Of a stretch of 34,043 bases of DNA, positions 1 through 8,874 are shown piece by piece. Within the stretch, counting starts at the first letter, position 1, and each line of letters starts with the position of its first letter. Under the pieces are notes generated by a model, which ran no database searches, was not told where the DNA came from, and saw nothing but the letters and a program-made list of their open reading frames with translations. The translations under genes were made by a program, and so were the position numbers. The DNA comes from CAZPDM01 sp964585305 (GTDB lineage: Bacteria > Planctomycetota > Uabimicrobiia > Uabimicrobiales > JABWCH01), in NCBI GenBank assembly GCA_964585305.1, contig CAZPDM010000044.1, positions 1 through 34,043 of the forward strand, read 5' to 3'.

Positions 1-48
1 TATTTTTTATGATTTGTAAGTTTGCTGAATTTATTTTCAACAACTACT

Positions 49-94
49 TAAAAAAAATCAAGCAGTAAGTTCTAAATTACTGCTTGTTTTTTTT
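49..94. terminator. Bidirectional stem-loop terminator
   Basis: A 10-bp perfect stem (CAAGCAGTAA / TTACTGCTTG, 59-86) is followed by eight T on the plus strand and preceded by a run of A that gives a T tract on the minus strand. It lies directly after the stop codon of the minus-strand symporter gene and should end that transcript. It could also stop a plus-strand transcript entering from the left. Confidence 0.85.
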
Positions 95-96
95 AA

Positions 97-1560
97 TTAT
101 TTTTTTTCAGAAATAAATTCTTTGTATTTTTTCTCTGGATCGGTTGTCAAATATGATACCACGACTAAATAGTATATGGAAGCAATTGCTGCGGGATAAA
201 TAATATAGTCGTAGTCCCACCAAGGGAATATGTTTGTAACAAATTTTTCAAAAACTACAAATAAAATTGTTGTGATCATTCCGGCTGCAATAGAAGCAAC
301 TCCTGCGGCAGGAGTAACTCTTTTCCACAATAAAGCGGCTAAAAGAGCTGGGGTAATTCCCGCACCAATCATTGTATATGCAGAAAGGGCCATTCCTAAA
401 ATAGTGCTAAAATGCAACAACAAAAGTAATGAAATAATTCCTAAACCTACAATTGCAAAACGTTGAACCAATATAATATGTTTTCCTGTGGCTTTAGGAT
501 TGATAAAACGATGATAAATATCATGTGCAATATTAGTTGAAGACACCATAAGGAATGTATTTGCAGTAGAAAGAATAATAGCAACAGCAGCAGACATCAA
601 TAATCCGCCTGCCCACAGTGGCAACTTATACATTGCTAAATTGAGGATAACAGTCTCTGTCATTTTACTATTATATGTTGTAACACCATTTGCAACAGAC
701 ATATAATTTGGATCAGCATTAAAAATAGCTCTGCCAGTAACAGCCACAAGATTTAAAATCGTTTCAATCAATACTATTCCAACTACCATTCCGATAACAG
801 CATTTCTTGCAGATTTTTCACTTTTGGCAGAAAAGAATTTTTGATACATGCTGCTTTCACCAATAAGTAAAAAGAATGTTGGGAAAAATACTCCCATTGC
901 CCAACCAAAATTTTGTTCGCCAAACACAGTAAGGTGAGTACTGGGAAGAGTATCAATAACAGTATTTAATCCTCCCATTTGCCAAACTAATATTGGTAAT
1001 GCGATGAGAATTCCAACAGTCATTATAATTCCATTAAAGATATCCATAGCAACAATGGAAAGCATTCCTGCAGACAAGGTAAATAGAACTGTAAAAATCA
1101 TTGTGTAAATTGCTCCCCATTCCGGGCTAATTGATGGAAATAAAATATTTAATAAACGACCACCGCCACGGAATTGATACCCAGCAATAGCAACATACGC
1201 AATAATAATAGTAATTGTGCCAAATAATCTAGCATAACGATTGTAGCGTTTTTCTAAAATATCTGACATAGTATATTGAGAAAGTTTATGAACTTTAGGA
1301 ACTAGAAAATAAACAATAATAATACCAATCCATGCTCCAGCACTCATCCAAAGTTCAGATAATCCTGATCTAAAAGCTAATCCTGCACCACCAAAAAGAC
1401 TTCCAGAGCCTATCCATGTGCAAATCAAGGTCCCTACTAAAAAAAACGTTGATACCTTTCGGCCAGCTACCATAAAATCATCTTGGCTTTTAACTTTAAA
1501 AGCCTTATATGCAGTAATACCACATATTATTAAAAGATAAAATAAAAGAAAATATAACAT
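97..1560 (-). CDS. Sodium:solute symporter family (SSS) transporter
   Basis: An integral inner-membrane protein of 487 aa, predicted to import a small organic solute together with Na+. It is hydrophobic throughout, with about 12-13 candidate membrane helices. Near the N-terminus it carries the family's DDFMVAGRK-type loop (about residues 27-35), followed by the glycine-rich TWIGSGSLFGGAG stretch (about 49-61) that belongs to the TM1-TM2 core of SSS proteins. The length is normal for the family (450-550 aa). The ATG is preceded by a TTGGAG ribosome binding site. The substrate (proline, pantothenate, sugar, carboxylate) cannot be told from sequence alone. It is monocistronic as far as visible, with its own terminator downstream. 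Confidence 0.93.
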   Translation of the reverse strand: MLYFLLFYLLIICGITAYKAFKVKSQDDFMVAGRKVSTFFLVGTLICTWIGSGSLFGGAGLAFRSGLSELWMSAGAWIGIIIVYFLVPKVHKLSQYTMSDILEKRYNRYARLFGTITIIIAYVAIAGYQFRGGGRLLNILFPSISPEWGAIYTMIFTVLFTLSAGMLSIVAMDIFNGIIMTVGILIALPILVWQMGGLNTVIDTLPSTHLTVFGEQNFGWAMGVFFPTFFLLIGESSMYQKFFSAKSEKSARNAVIGMVVGIVLIETILNLVAVTGRAIFNADPNYMSVANGVTTYNSKMTETVILNLAMYKLPLWAGGLLMSAAVAIILSTANTFLMVSSTNIAHDIYHRFINPKATGKHIILVQRFAIVGLGIISLLLLLHFSTILGMALSAYTMIGAGITPALLAALLWKRVTPAAGVASIAAGMITTILFVVFEKFVTNIFPWWDYDYIIYPAAIASIYYLVVVSYLTTDPEKKYKEFISEKK

Positions 1561-1643
1561 AAGTCAACTCCAAGAAGATGATTTCAAAAAAGTAATGTTT
1601 TGAACTGCAAGAAAATGCTTAAGAAAAGTCTATAGAAAATGTC

Positions 1644-1694
1644 TTTTTGATTATTCTTGCTCCTGCTTAACACAAAAGCAAAAGTAATCAAAAA
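1644..1694 (-). terminator. Stem-loop downstream of the OstA-like gene
   Basis: A 10-bp perfect inverted repeat (TTTTTGATTA at 1644-1653, TAATCAAAAA at 1685-1694) encloses a second short stem (TTGCT / AGCAA). It sits 15 nt past the stop codon of the minus-strand OstA-like gene, and the A/T-rich base of the stem could act as the U tract. It may be the terminator of that gene. Confidence 0.45.
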
Positions 1695-1708
1695 TTTTAT
1701 CAATGTTT

Positions 1709-4700
1709 TTATTTTTTGTCGTGCGTCTTAGGTTGGGTTTCTAACAAAATATTTTTGCCACGTGTAAAAAAACGACGTTGGGAAATATGATACCAGGCGA
1801 TTGGGGTACGTAAAGTAAAATCTTTACTCTTCAAAGTAACTTCAGGAAGGCCAACTAATAAAGCAACATCTTCCGCCTGATTCCATCTTAATTGCTCGGA
1901 ATATGCGATATTATCTTGAGAGGATAGTACAACTTTTCCATCAGCAAGAATACGTGTTACTTTTTGATCTTGTAAAAAAACACGCAATCGTTCGCATTTT
2001 AAATCAGCTTGAGAAGAATGAATACTAACTTTTTGCAAAAGTTCAATTTGATTTTGTGTTTGCCAAAAAATCATATCGCCTTTTGTTTGGATAGCAATAG
2101 GTTCTTTTTGATTTCCAAAAAGATTAGCCCCTGTAGCATTTAATAGGGTGGGTGTTTTATCTAAATCAGGTTTTTGAATAGCATTATTTTCCTGTTTAAA
2201 ACTTACCAAATATGCTTGGCAAGGTCCTTGCCCCACAACTTTTTTCTCATTAGATAAAAAAACAAATTTATCAGAAATAATTTTATTCTTATCATAAAAA
2301 ATTATTGCAGGCTTTCCTGCCCACTCTGTATATTCGGGAGTGTATTTAAGATAATTTCCCTGCATTTTTTCCATGATTCCATTCTCAGGAGCTATTTTCC
2401 TTAGCTGCATATTTTGTCCATGAGCAATAACAGAGTAAATACTTTTTTTATTAACATCAAATTTTGCTAATAACTCATCTGCTAATAATTGATATTTTTT
2501 TATTACTTGATTTACTTTTTTCTCATTTTCATCAAAATTGTCTTTATTTTCAGTATTAAAAATTGATAAGGCTTTCATATTTTGATCTTGGGAAATTATT
2601 AAGTTCACTTTTCCTTTTGCTTCTGCCTGATTAGAATTTCTCCAATATTTTATATGTTGAGCAAAGAGTTGATGTTTTTTTGTCGGTTTTAATAATTGAG
2701 GGTATGTTTCTTCTGGCTGCCAAATTTGAGCTAGGTTTCCAATAATTTCTATAAGTTCCTCTTGTTGATGATATTTTAAAATCTGACCTTCTCCTCCAAA
2801 ATCTGAAGAGTTAATTTGTACAGGATTCCCATATACTATAAAATCTCGTGTTGTTTTGTCATAGTTAAATTGTTGTCCTGTTAAACTACCTTGATTATTT
2901 TTAGTCCAGGCATTACCAATTAACTGAAATAACTCATGTTTTTCAGGCGTTATTTTTAACCGTAGTACTTCGCCCCCACCATTAGCTTCTGGTCCTGTAA
3001 ACTTTACATTTCCTTTGGCAAAAAGTTCTTGAAGCTGAGGTTTAGAGTTAGATTTTACTATGCTTTTTTGTTTAGTTTTTTTCTCATGCAAAACTTTTGC
3101 TTGTAGAAATTGACAACTCATTCTGCCAATTTCTTGTTGCTGTTGGTTTTGTCTGATTATTTCGACATCTTTTTTCCCTGAATATATATCTATACGACCT
3201 TTAGAGGTTTTACGAGAGATCACAAGTAAGGGTTCTTTGCTTACAATATAGAGATTTTCTTTTTTTATATTATCCTGTTTTTTTACTTCTTTTTGATTAG
3301 GACTTGGAATAAGTTCGTCTTGCCATGCAACATTGCCTACTTCAATATTATTCAACCAAACTTTTGGATTGCCAGATATGCCTAGCCAATAACAATTTTC
3401 TAGCTTTTTTTGGAAAGCAAAATCCCAAAATAAAGATTGCAGCGAAGTATTATTTTTTATAAATTCATAAAAATGGTTTGAATTCCAGGGATCTTGGTAA
3501 GAAATATCTTTAACTTGATTTTTTCTTTTTACGAGATAAGTAAAAAGTTCCAAATCGTTTATCATCGTTTTCCAAAGATAGCTAGTATCAAACTGTTGCC
3601 ATTGCAAGCAATCTCCACTTGCCATACCACGATCATGTTTTAATATAACTTGCTTATTTGCATTCAAGAATCGTGCTACTCGAGAGTTTGTTTTTTCTCC
3701 TGATTCTAACAATACTTCAACTTTTTGGGCTTCTAATTCCAAAAGTGGGATTTTACGAGAAATTTGTTTCAGATGAACTTGTCCAATAAAAATAAATTTC
3801 TCTTGAAAATTATTTTTATTGTTAATAATTCTATGACATTCTAAACTATCACTGCAACGACTTTCCAGTTTTTGCCAGCCATGTCTTTTTTGTTCCCGTG
3901 CAAATTTTTTGCGGCTTTCTTCTGTCATCAAACTAAAACCCAGTATATCATTGATCTCTATTTTAGGATTGTTTTGGAAAACTAAAGAAATTTCGCCCTG
4001 TTCATTGCGTTGCATAGTACATAGACCTGCTTGAATAAAATTGCGTACTATAGGCTTACCATCATAAAATGAAATATTCCCGGAAGCAACTAATTTCTTT
4101 AACTGCCAATTATCTTGCGTAGGTTTTAAAGAGTCCGGGGTATTTATTAACCAAAGCTCTAATTTTTGACATCTTAATTCACTTTGACTACTAGATAAAA
4201 TGACATCTTCACATTGAGATATGTAAATCTCGCGATTTTGTCGATCATAGCGAACTTTAGTTGTTCCTTTTGATTGCGAAGTCCAATATTCTATTGGAAG
4301 TTGGCTAGCAGATTGAAAAGAACGCTGCCATAACTGGCTTGCAAATTTAATACGAACTTGGTTAAGTAGTTCTACTTGTTCAAGATTACAATCTCCTTGA
4401 AGCCCAATGCCTTCTATCATAAAAAGCAAATTTCCTTGTGAATTAAAATGATAGAGATGATTAAAACAATCATTTGTAAGTAATTTTTTTTCAAAAGAAA
4501 AATCGAGTTTTGAAGTTGTTAATTGACTTAAAATAGTAGAAGAGCTTTCAGAATCAAATCCTTCTATTATAATAGGAGGATTTGTAATAGAATAAAAACC
4601 TAAGCTTATTAAAGCTAAGATATTAGGTTGAAGAGATTCATCCAAATCATTATTTAAAATAATACTCTCAATTTTTGTTGCTTCATCTGAAAATTTTAAA

Positions 4701-5080
4701 ATACCTGAATGCCCAGTTATAACAAAATACTTGGGCACATCAAATTGTTTATTAGATTGGCCTACTCTCCAATATTTGGCAATAGGTAGGTTAAGACGGG
4801 CTTCTTGAAGCCTATGTGGCATAATCGCACCAAATTCTATTTCTGCGATTTTTGTATCTTTTTCATCATAATGATAGTATTTCCCGCCTCGGATATTATG
4901 TTGTGCATAAAATTGCAAAGATTGTTTTCCAATATTTGCTTTTATAATTGGTTGAGCTTCAGATTCAAATTCTTTGATAGGAGGTGCTTCCTTTTCTCCT
5001 AGTATCCCACCAGCAAGCCAATATAAAATACTATTAAGTGAAATAAACAATATTAAAAATAATAATAATCCACGATTCAT
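1709..5080 (-). CDS. Very large OstA/LptA-like envelope protein
   Basis: A 1123-aa protein with an N-terminal hydrophobic segment (about residues 3-24, LLLFLILFISLNSILYWLAG) that is either an uncleaved signal anchor or a signal peptide, followed by a long beta-rich, presumably periplasmic, region. The C-terminal part shows repeated blocks of the OstA/LptA type: AxGxV..., then a short strand naming an 'A/C-x-x-L-x' element, then a charged strand and L-x-G-x-P/A (for example ILADGKVVLSSQDN followed by VALLVGLPEVTLKSKDF). In LptA/LptC/LptD-N these beta-jellyroll strands form a groove that carries lipopolysaccharide across the periplasm. LptA is about 180 aa and LptC about 190 aa, so this protein is five to six times larger. 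I infer a role in lipid or LPS-like glycolipid transport or outer membrane assembly. The C-terminal match is better than the N-terminal one. No lpt ABC genes are in the window. Confidence 0.6.
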   Translation of the reverse strand: MNRGLLLFLILFISLNSILYWLAGGILGEKEAPPIKEFESEAQPIIKANIGKQSLQFYAQHNIRGGKYYHYDEKDTKIAEIEFGAIMPHRLQEARLNLPIAKYWRVGQSNKQFDVPKYFVITGHSGILKFSDEATKIESIILNNDLDESLQPNILALISLGFYSITNPPIIIEGFDSESSSTILSQLTTSKLDFSFEKKLLTNDCFNHLYHFNSQGNLLFMIEGIGLQGDCNLEQVELLNQVRIKFASQLWQRSFQSASQLPIEYWTSQSKGTTKVRYDRQNREIYISQCEDVILSSSQSELRCQKLELWLINTPDSLKPTQDNWQLKKLVASGNISFYDGKPIVRNFIQAGLCTMQRNEQGEISLVFQNNPKIEINDILGFSLMTEESRKKFAREQKRHGWQKLESRCSDSLECHRIINNKNNFQEKFIFIGQVHLKQISRKIPLLELEAQKVEVLLESGEKTNSRVARFLNANKQVILKHDRGMASGDCLQWQQFDTSYLWKTMINDLELFTYLVKRKNQVKDISYQDPWNSNHFYEFIKNNTSLQSLFWDFAFQKKLENCYWLGISGNPKVWLNNIEVGNVAWQDELIPSPNQKEVKKQDNIKKENLYIVSKEPLLVISRKTSKGRIDIYSGKKDVEIIRQNQQQQEIGRMSCQFLQAKVLHEKKTKQKSIVKSNSKPQLQELFAKGNVKFTGPEANGGGEVLRLKITPEKHELFQLIGNAWTKNNQGSLTGQQFNYDKTTRDFIVYGNPVQINSSDFGGEGQILKYHQQEELIEIIGNLAQIWQPEETYPQLLKPTKKHQLFAQHIKYWRNSNQAEAKGKVNLIISQDQNMKALSIFNTENKDNFDENEKKVNQVIKKYQLLADELLAKFDVNKKSIYSVIAHGQNMQLRKIAPENGIMEKMQGNYLKYTPEYTEWAGKPAIIFYDKNKIISDKFVFLSNEKKVVGQGPCQAYLVSFKQENNAIQKPDLDKTPTLLNATGANLFGNQKEPIAIQTKGDMIFWQTQNQIELLQKVSIHSSQADLKCERLRVFLQDQKVTRILADGKVVLSSQDNIAYSEQLRWNQAEDVALLVGLPEVTLKSKDFTLRTPIAWYHISQRRFFTRGKNILLETQPKTHDKK

Positions 5081-5116
5081 ATTTTTTAATCCAAAAACTT
5101 TTGTCCATTCATTTAG

Positions 5117-5286
5117 TAGTCTGTCAACTTGATTTCTTTACATATTTTTTTCTTATCCTAATGCATGCACATAGATGCATGGTAGGAATTAATCTGCCGC
5201 TTATAAATAAAGGCTTTAACAAAAAAAATTGCAGTGGCGGTTCAATTCCTCATAGTTGGATCTCAAAAAACTTAGTTGACAGAGTA
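5117..5286 (-). repeat. Structured ~170-bp dispersed repeat, copy A
   Basis: Bounded by inverted ends: CTGTCAACT at 5121-5129 and its exact complement AGTTGACAG at 5274-5282, extendable to 13 bp with one mismatch (TAGT/TACT outward). Internally, in the minus-strand orientation, it has a degenerate long stem built on the GCCGC/GCGGC core and a CATGCA/TGCATG hairpin. It matches copy C (31012-31178) over the central segment containing GCCTTTATTTATAAGCGGC and TTAATTCCTACCATGC. It is intergenic, between divergent genes. The remaining stretch from 5287 to 5583 is AT-rich and shows nothing else I can name. An open frame crossing the repeat is not a convincing gene. Confidence 0.75.
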
Positions 5287-5583
5287 TTTAGTTTTTCTTA
5301 TTTTCTTAGAATCTTATTATATTGTCAATATAAAAATATCTTTTCTTACTTGATCAGATGGTATTTTATTTGCTATAGTATTTATTACATATAGGATATA
5401 TGATAAATTGAAGAGATTGAATAAGTTTTTATGCTAAAAAGAAAGATTTTTATATCTATGTTTATGCAAAAAAAAGTTAGCACTGTAAAATTCTCTTGGC
5501 AGTTTTGATATATCTTTATCTTAAAATACTAAAAAATTATTTTTAAAAAAAATTTTATATCTTTGCATCATAGGAAAATTATC

Positions 5584-6510
5584 ATGCAGAAAATTGGAAT
5601 AATATACAACCCCAATGCGGGAAGCAATAAGCACCATCCTGAACGTAAATTAAATTTAGAAAAGATTTTAGGCAATCATGGTATCTTACGCGAAACAAAA
5701 TCCAAACAAGATTTAGATTGTGTTACCCATGAATTTCACGAACAAAAAATTGATATACTTGCAATTAGCGGTGGTGATGGAACAAATCAATGTGTTTTAA
5801 CTCGCTTTTGCGAAGTTTATGGTAAAGATGAGTTACCAACAATTTTATTGTTGCGTGGCGGTACAATGAATTTATTAGAAACATCTTTAAAGATGTATGG
5901 CAGTCCAGAAGAACGTTTGCAAACTATGGTAAAAATGCTAGAAGAAGGAAATTATCCTGTTATTCCGCATACTTTATTGCGGGTTAATAATAAATTTGGT
6001 TTTATTTTTGGGAATGGTCTTATTGCTAACTTTATGCAACAATACTATTTAGGTGGAGATACGGGAGTAAAAAAAATACTCAATCTCGTTGCCAAATTAT
6101 TAGGTGCTGTAATTACTAGTGGGCATTATGTTGCCCAGTTATTTGAGCCTGTACGAGCTTCTATACAAATTGGTGAACATATTTTGCCTCAAACAGAATT
6201 TACTGGACTTTTAGCAGCAACTGAACGAGAATGTGGACTAGGTTTCAAACCTTGCTATCGAGCTCGTGAAGAACAAGGAAAATTACATTTTCTGGCTTTT
6301 AATTTAGAACCTGTTGATATATTTAAAAATCTTCCACGTATTCGATTAGGAAAAAAAGTTTCTGGCGATTTAGTTTATGATATTGTTACAGATCGAGTAG
6401 TCATTCATACAGCAAAACCATATACATATACTGTAGATGGAGAAATGCTTAACTCCATGCAACAAATTGAAATTGCAGCTGGACCAATCGTAAGTGTTGC
6501 AGCTATTTAG
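5584..6510 (+). CDS. Diacylglycerol/sphingosine kinase-family lipid kinase
   Basis: A 308-aa soluble or membrane-associated enzyme of the DAGK catalytic family (YegS/DgkB/LCB5-like), expected to phosphorylate a lipid hydroxyl using ATP. The N-terminus has IGIIYNPNAGS (residues 3-13), the first nucleotide-binding motif, followed by ISGGDGTNQCVL, which contains the GGDGT signature. The C-terminal half is beta-rich and ends with a TVDGEM motif (about residues 288-293), where the family usually has 'DGE'. The length is typical (about 300 aa). I prefer the ATG at 5584 because AGGA lies 8-11 nt upstream; an upstream TTG in the same frame would put that ribosome binding site inside the gene. The substrate (diacylglycerol, sphingoid base or isoprenoid) is not resolved. 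A strong terminator follows. Confidence 0.88.
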   Translation: MQKIGIIYNPNAGSNKHHPERKLNLEKILGNHGILRETKSKQDLDCVTHEFHEQKIDILAISGGDGTNQCVLTRFCEVYGKDELPTILLLRGGTMNLLETSLKMYGSPEERLQTMVKMLEEGNYPVIPHTLLRVNNKFGFIFGNGLIANFMQQYYLGGDTGVKKILNLVAKLLGAVITSGHYVAQLFEPVRASIQIGEHILPQTEFTGLLAATERECGLGFKPCYRAREEQGKLHFLAFNLEPVDIFKNLPRIRLGKKVSGDLVYDIVTDRVVIHTAKPYTYTVDGEMLNSMQQIEIAAGPIVSVAAI

Positions 6511-6524
6511 AAGTGAATCTTTAT

Positions 6525-6560
6525 AACTTGGCTTTTATAAAAGCCAAGTTTATTTTTTTT
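6525..6560 (+). terminator. Rho-independent terminator after the lipid kinase
   Basis: A near-perfect hairpin with stem AACTTGGCTTTT / AAAAGCCAAGTT at 6525-6550 is followed by TATTTTTTTT. It begins 14 nt past the stop codon. Confidence 0.9.
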
Positions 6561-6615
6561 ATATTTAAATTTCTAGAATAAGACATCTTTAAAAAGTATT
6601 TCTCATATTCTTTTC

Positions 6616-6643
6616 TTGATATTTCGCTAGTTTTAAGTAGAAT
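6616..6643 (+). promoter_or_regulatory. Possible sigma70-type promoter of the phosphohexomutase gene
   Basis: TTGATA (-35, 6616-6621), a 16-nt spacer and TAGAAT (-10, 6638-6643). It lies downstream of the preceding terminator and about 50 nt before the start codon. The match is good, but AT-rich sequence produces such matches by chance. Confidence 0.4.
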
Positions 6644-6696
6644 TATTTTTTTAAGATGCATTTAATTAGAATGTAATCATTTTTTTGGAGAATTTT

Positions 6697-8643
6697 ATGA
6701 CATTGATAGAACAAGCTGAAGAGCATCGTCCCAAAATTGATGGCAACATCTTTCGTGGGTACGATATTCGTGGCGATGCTACTCAAATTCCAAGTGGGCC
6801 AAAAGTCAATCTTACTATAGAAGATGCTTTTTTAATTGGGCAAGCTTTGGCATCCCTCTATACTGAGAAAGGTCAAACTCCTCGTGTAATTGTAACTTCT
6901 GATCATCGGCCATCTTCTGAAGATTTAAAAAAAGGTCTTGCACAAGGTTTAGCTTCGTCTGGGGCTAAAGTTACTATCCAAAAAAGCCCTACTCCTACAG
7001 GTGCGACAAGTTGGTATATTCTAAAAAGGGCTTCAGAATTTGATATAGCTATTCAAATTACTGGTTCACACAATCCTTATTACAATAACGGTTTTAAAAT
7101 CACATGCAAGCAAAATGAGTTGGCAGAACCTGATATTAATGGAATTCCTCAAGCTTTATATGGACAAGGATTACAAGACCTTTATCAACGTATCCTTTCA
7201 GGAAAAATTATCAGATATTCTTCTCCGAGTGAAATTCAGGTTATTGATACTGTAGTAGAAGAATACCAAGAAAATATGTCAAAATATTTTCAAAAAGTTC
7301 TACAAGGACATAATGGAAAATTTAAAAATCAATTCTCTATGGTATTGGATGCTGGCAATGGATTAGGCTGTACAGCAATACCAATTTTTAAAAAGCTAGG
7401 TATTGAAATCCAAGAACTTTTTACAGACTTACAAGGAACATTCCCTAACCACCCTGCTGATCCGTCAAAACCAGATGGAGTTCGATATGCTCAGGATAAA
7501 ATTAAAGAACTGAATAAAGGACGCGAAAAACAACTTTGGTTTGCTACAGTATTTGATGGAGATGGAGATCGCTCTGGCGTTATAGATGAGCAAGGCCAAG
7601 GGATTTTCCCGGAACGAATTTTAGTTGTTTTCTATACTCGTCTTTTACTAGAAAATGAACAAGGATTTCGTTTATTAAGTCGCTTACATGAACATGTTGG
7701 CCTAGCATTAGATGTCCGAGGGACAGCAGTAGTTTGTGATGTTATTGGATACTATGGCCGTCTTTTAGCACAATGCCAATATTATTTAGAACATGGAATT
7801 TCTTCCCATTTGGTTGATGAATATTATCGAAAAGCTCTTACTAAGATATGGACAGAACCTAATTCAACCCCTAAAGTTCCTGAAAACTTTGCTAAAATTC
7901 CAGAGACAGAATGGAAAAATATCGTTACACAACAAAAAGGATTTGGAATCATAGGTGAATATATTCCTGCTGGCTACCCCAATCATCGTTCTTATGTAAG
8001 AAAACAGATTCAAAAGCTAGAACGGATTAAAAACCAATATAACCTTTCTATTGAAGAAAAGGGATTATTGACAAAAATTCAACAGCAATATACATCCGCT
8101 GAATCTTCCGGACATTTCTTTTTTGGAACTTGTGAAGAAATGCCAGAGGTAATGATTGATGATGGAATTTACTCTGTCCTAGTCTTATTAAATTTGCTAG
8201 ACACATTAGATCGATATGAAGTAAATTCAGGATTAGTTCCTACGAAGTCCGAATATACCTTGACAGATATATTTCAATCTATTACATGGAGACCAGTATC
8301 AAACGAAATTCGCGATCATGCTCCGCAAAGTAATAGTCAAAAGTTTGCAATCGTGAATGAAATTGCTTCAATGATTAAACTTGAAAAGAGCCATCCTACC
8401 GGAAAATTTATATCCCCTATACGAGATATCATCGATGTGGATGGTATCCGTGCAGAGTTTGAAGACGGTAGTTTTGCTTTAGTTCGGGCTTCGAATACTT
8501 CTCCTATGCTTACATATAAGTTTGAGGCGACAACTAAAACCCGCTTAAAAGAAGTCATTCGTGAAATGATTAAGATTATGTCAATATATGTACACCAAGG
8601 TATCAGTACTATTGAACTCGAAAAAGAAATCGCTCTTTATTAA
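6697..8643 (+). CDS. Phosphomannomutase/phosphoglucomutase family protein, enlarged
   Basis: An alpha-D-phosphohexomutase (ManB/AlgC-like) that should interconvert hexose 6-phosphate and 1-phosphate for nucleotide-sugar and surface polysaccharide synthesis. All four signature loops are visible: RGYDIRG near the N-terminus, TGSHNP with the phosphoserine at about residue 124, DGDGDR with the Mg-binding aspartates at about 287/289/291, and RASNTSP (about 597-603) for substrate phosphate binding. The sugar-specificity region reads ESSGHFFF (about 469-476) instead of the usual GEMSGH. At 648 aa it is about 190 residues longer than the bacterial norm (about 460). Most of the extra length lies between DGDGDR and SGHFFF (about residues 320-465). 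The ATG at 6697 is chosen because TTGGAG precedes it by 6 nt; an upstream in-frame TTG overlaps that site. Which sugar it acts on is not clear. Confidence 0.9.
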   Translation: MTLIEQAEEHRPKIDGNIFRGYDIRGDATQIPSGPKVNLTIEDAFLIGQALASLYTEKGQTPRVIVTSDHRPSSEDLKKGLAQGLASSGAKVTIQKSPTPTGATSWYILKRASEFDIAIQITGSHNPYYNNGFKITCKQNELAEPDINGIPQALYGQGLQDLYQRILSGKIIRYSSPSEIQVIDTVVEEYQENMSKYFQKVLQGHNGKFKNQFSMVLDAGNGLGCTAIPIFKKLGIEIQELFTDLQGTFPNHPADPSKPDGVRYAQDKIKELNKGREKQLWFATVFDGDGDRSGVIDEQGQGIFPERILVVFYTRLLLENEQGFRLLSRLHEHVGLALDVRGTAVVCDVIGYYGRLLAQCQYYLEHGISSHLVDEYYRKALTKIWTEPNSTPKVPENFAKIPETEWKNIVTQQKGFGIIGEYIPAGYPNHRSYVRKQIQKLERIKNQYNLSIEEKGLLTKIQQQYTSAESSGHFFFGTCEEMPEVMIDDGIYSVLVLLNLLDTLDRYEVNSGLVPTKSEYTLTDIFQSITWRPVSNEIRDHAPQSNSQKFAIVNEIASMIKLEKSHPTGKFISPIRDIIDVDGIRAEFEDGSFALVRASNTSPMLTYKFEATTKTRLKEVIREMIKIMSIYVHQGISTIELEKEIALY

Positions 8644-8651
8644 GAAATAAA

Positions 8652-8695
8652 AGGGTTCTAGCCTGAGTAAAATTTTATTACTCAGGGCTAGCCCT
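8652..8695 (+). terminator. Stem-loop after the phosphohexomutase gene
   Basis: A stem with perfect core CCTGAGTAA / TTACTCAGG and a flanking AGGG/CCCT pairing around a 7-nt AT loop, 9 nt after the stop codon. It is followed by A, not T, so it is not a canonical intrinsic terminator on the plus strand. It may protect the 3' end or need a factor. Confidence 0.5.
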
Positions 8696-8736
8696 AAAAA
8701 AAATGAAAAAAAAATATAATTTTCGAAATTTTTTTG

Positions 8737-8765
8737 TGGACAAAATATTTTTTGTCTGATATAAT
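8737..8765 (+). promoter_or_regulatory. Promoter of the H1-like genes with an embedded palindrome
   Basis: TGGACA (-35, 8737-8742), a 17-nt spacer and a consensus TATAAT (-10, 8760-8765). The spacer contains the 18-bp palindrome GACAAAATATTTTTTGTC (8739-8756; 7-bp arms), which overlaps the -35 box. This position is typical of a repressor operator. The start site would fall near 8772, giving a leader of about 100 nt. Confidence 0.65.
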
Positions 8766-8791
8766 AACATTAGTTTTAAAAAAAAGTAAAA

Positions 8792-8808
8792 TTTGCGAAC
8801 CTCGCAAA
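8792..8808 (+). promoter_or_regulatory. 5' leader hairpin of the H1-like operon
   Basis: TTTGCGA (8792-8798) pairs with TCGCAAA (8802-8808) across a 3-nt loop, with A/T flanks that extend the pairing. It lies in the predicted untranslated leader. It could be an mRNA-stabilising hairpin or an operator half; the sequence does not decide. Confidence 0.4.
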
Positions 8809-8850
8809 ATTAGTAAAATACAAGATGAGAGGAATATAATAGATAACTCT

Positions 8851-8866
8851 CTTTCTTGAGAAAGGA
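8851..8866 (+). promoter_or_regulatory. Ribosome binding site partly inside a small hairpin
   Basis: The Shine-Dalgarno AAAGGA (8861-8866, 8 nt before the ATG at 8875) lies partly in the 3' arm of a small stem CTTTC/GAAAG (8851-8864). Folding would mask the site, which suggests a modest translational control or simply a weak local fold. Confidence 0.4.
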
Positions 8867-8874
8867 AACAACCA

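Noticed and set aside
5231..5256. GGTTCAATTCC resembling a tRNA T-arm
   Set aside because: No anticodon arm, D-arm or acceptor stem can be formed around it; it is part of the central stem of repeat copy A.
5101..5394. A 97-codon open frame on the plus strand
   Set aside because: It runs through repeat copy A, has no ribosome binding site and no recognisable protein features.
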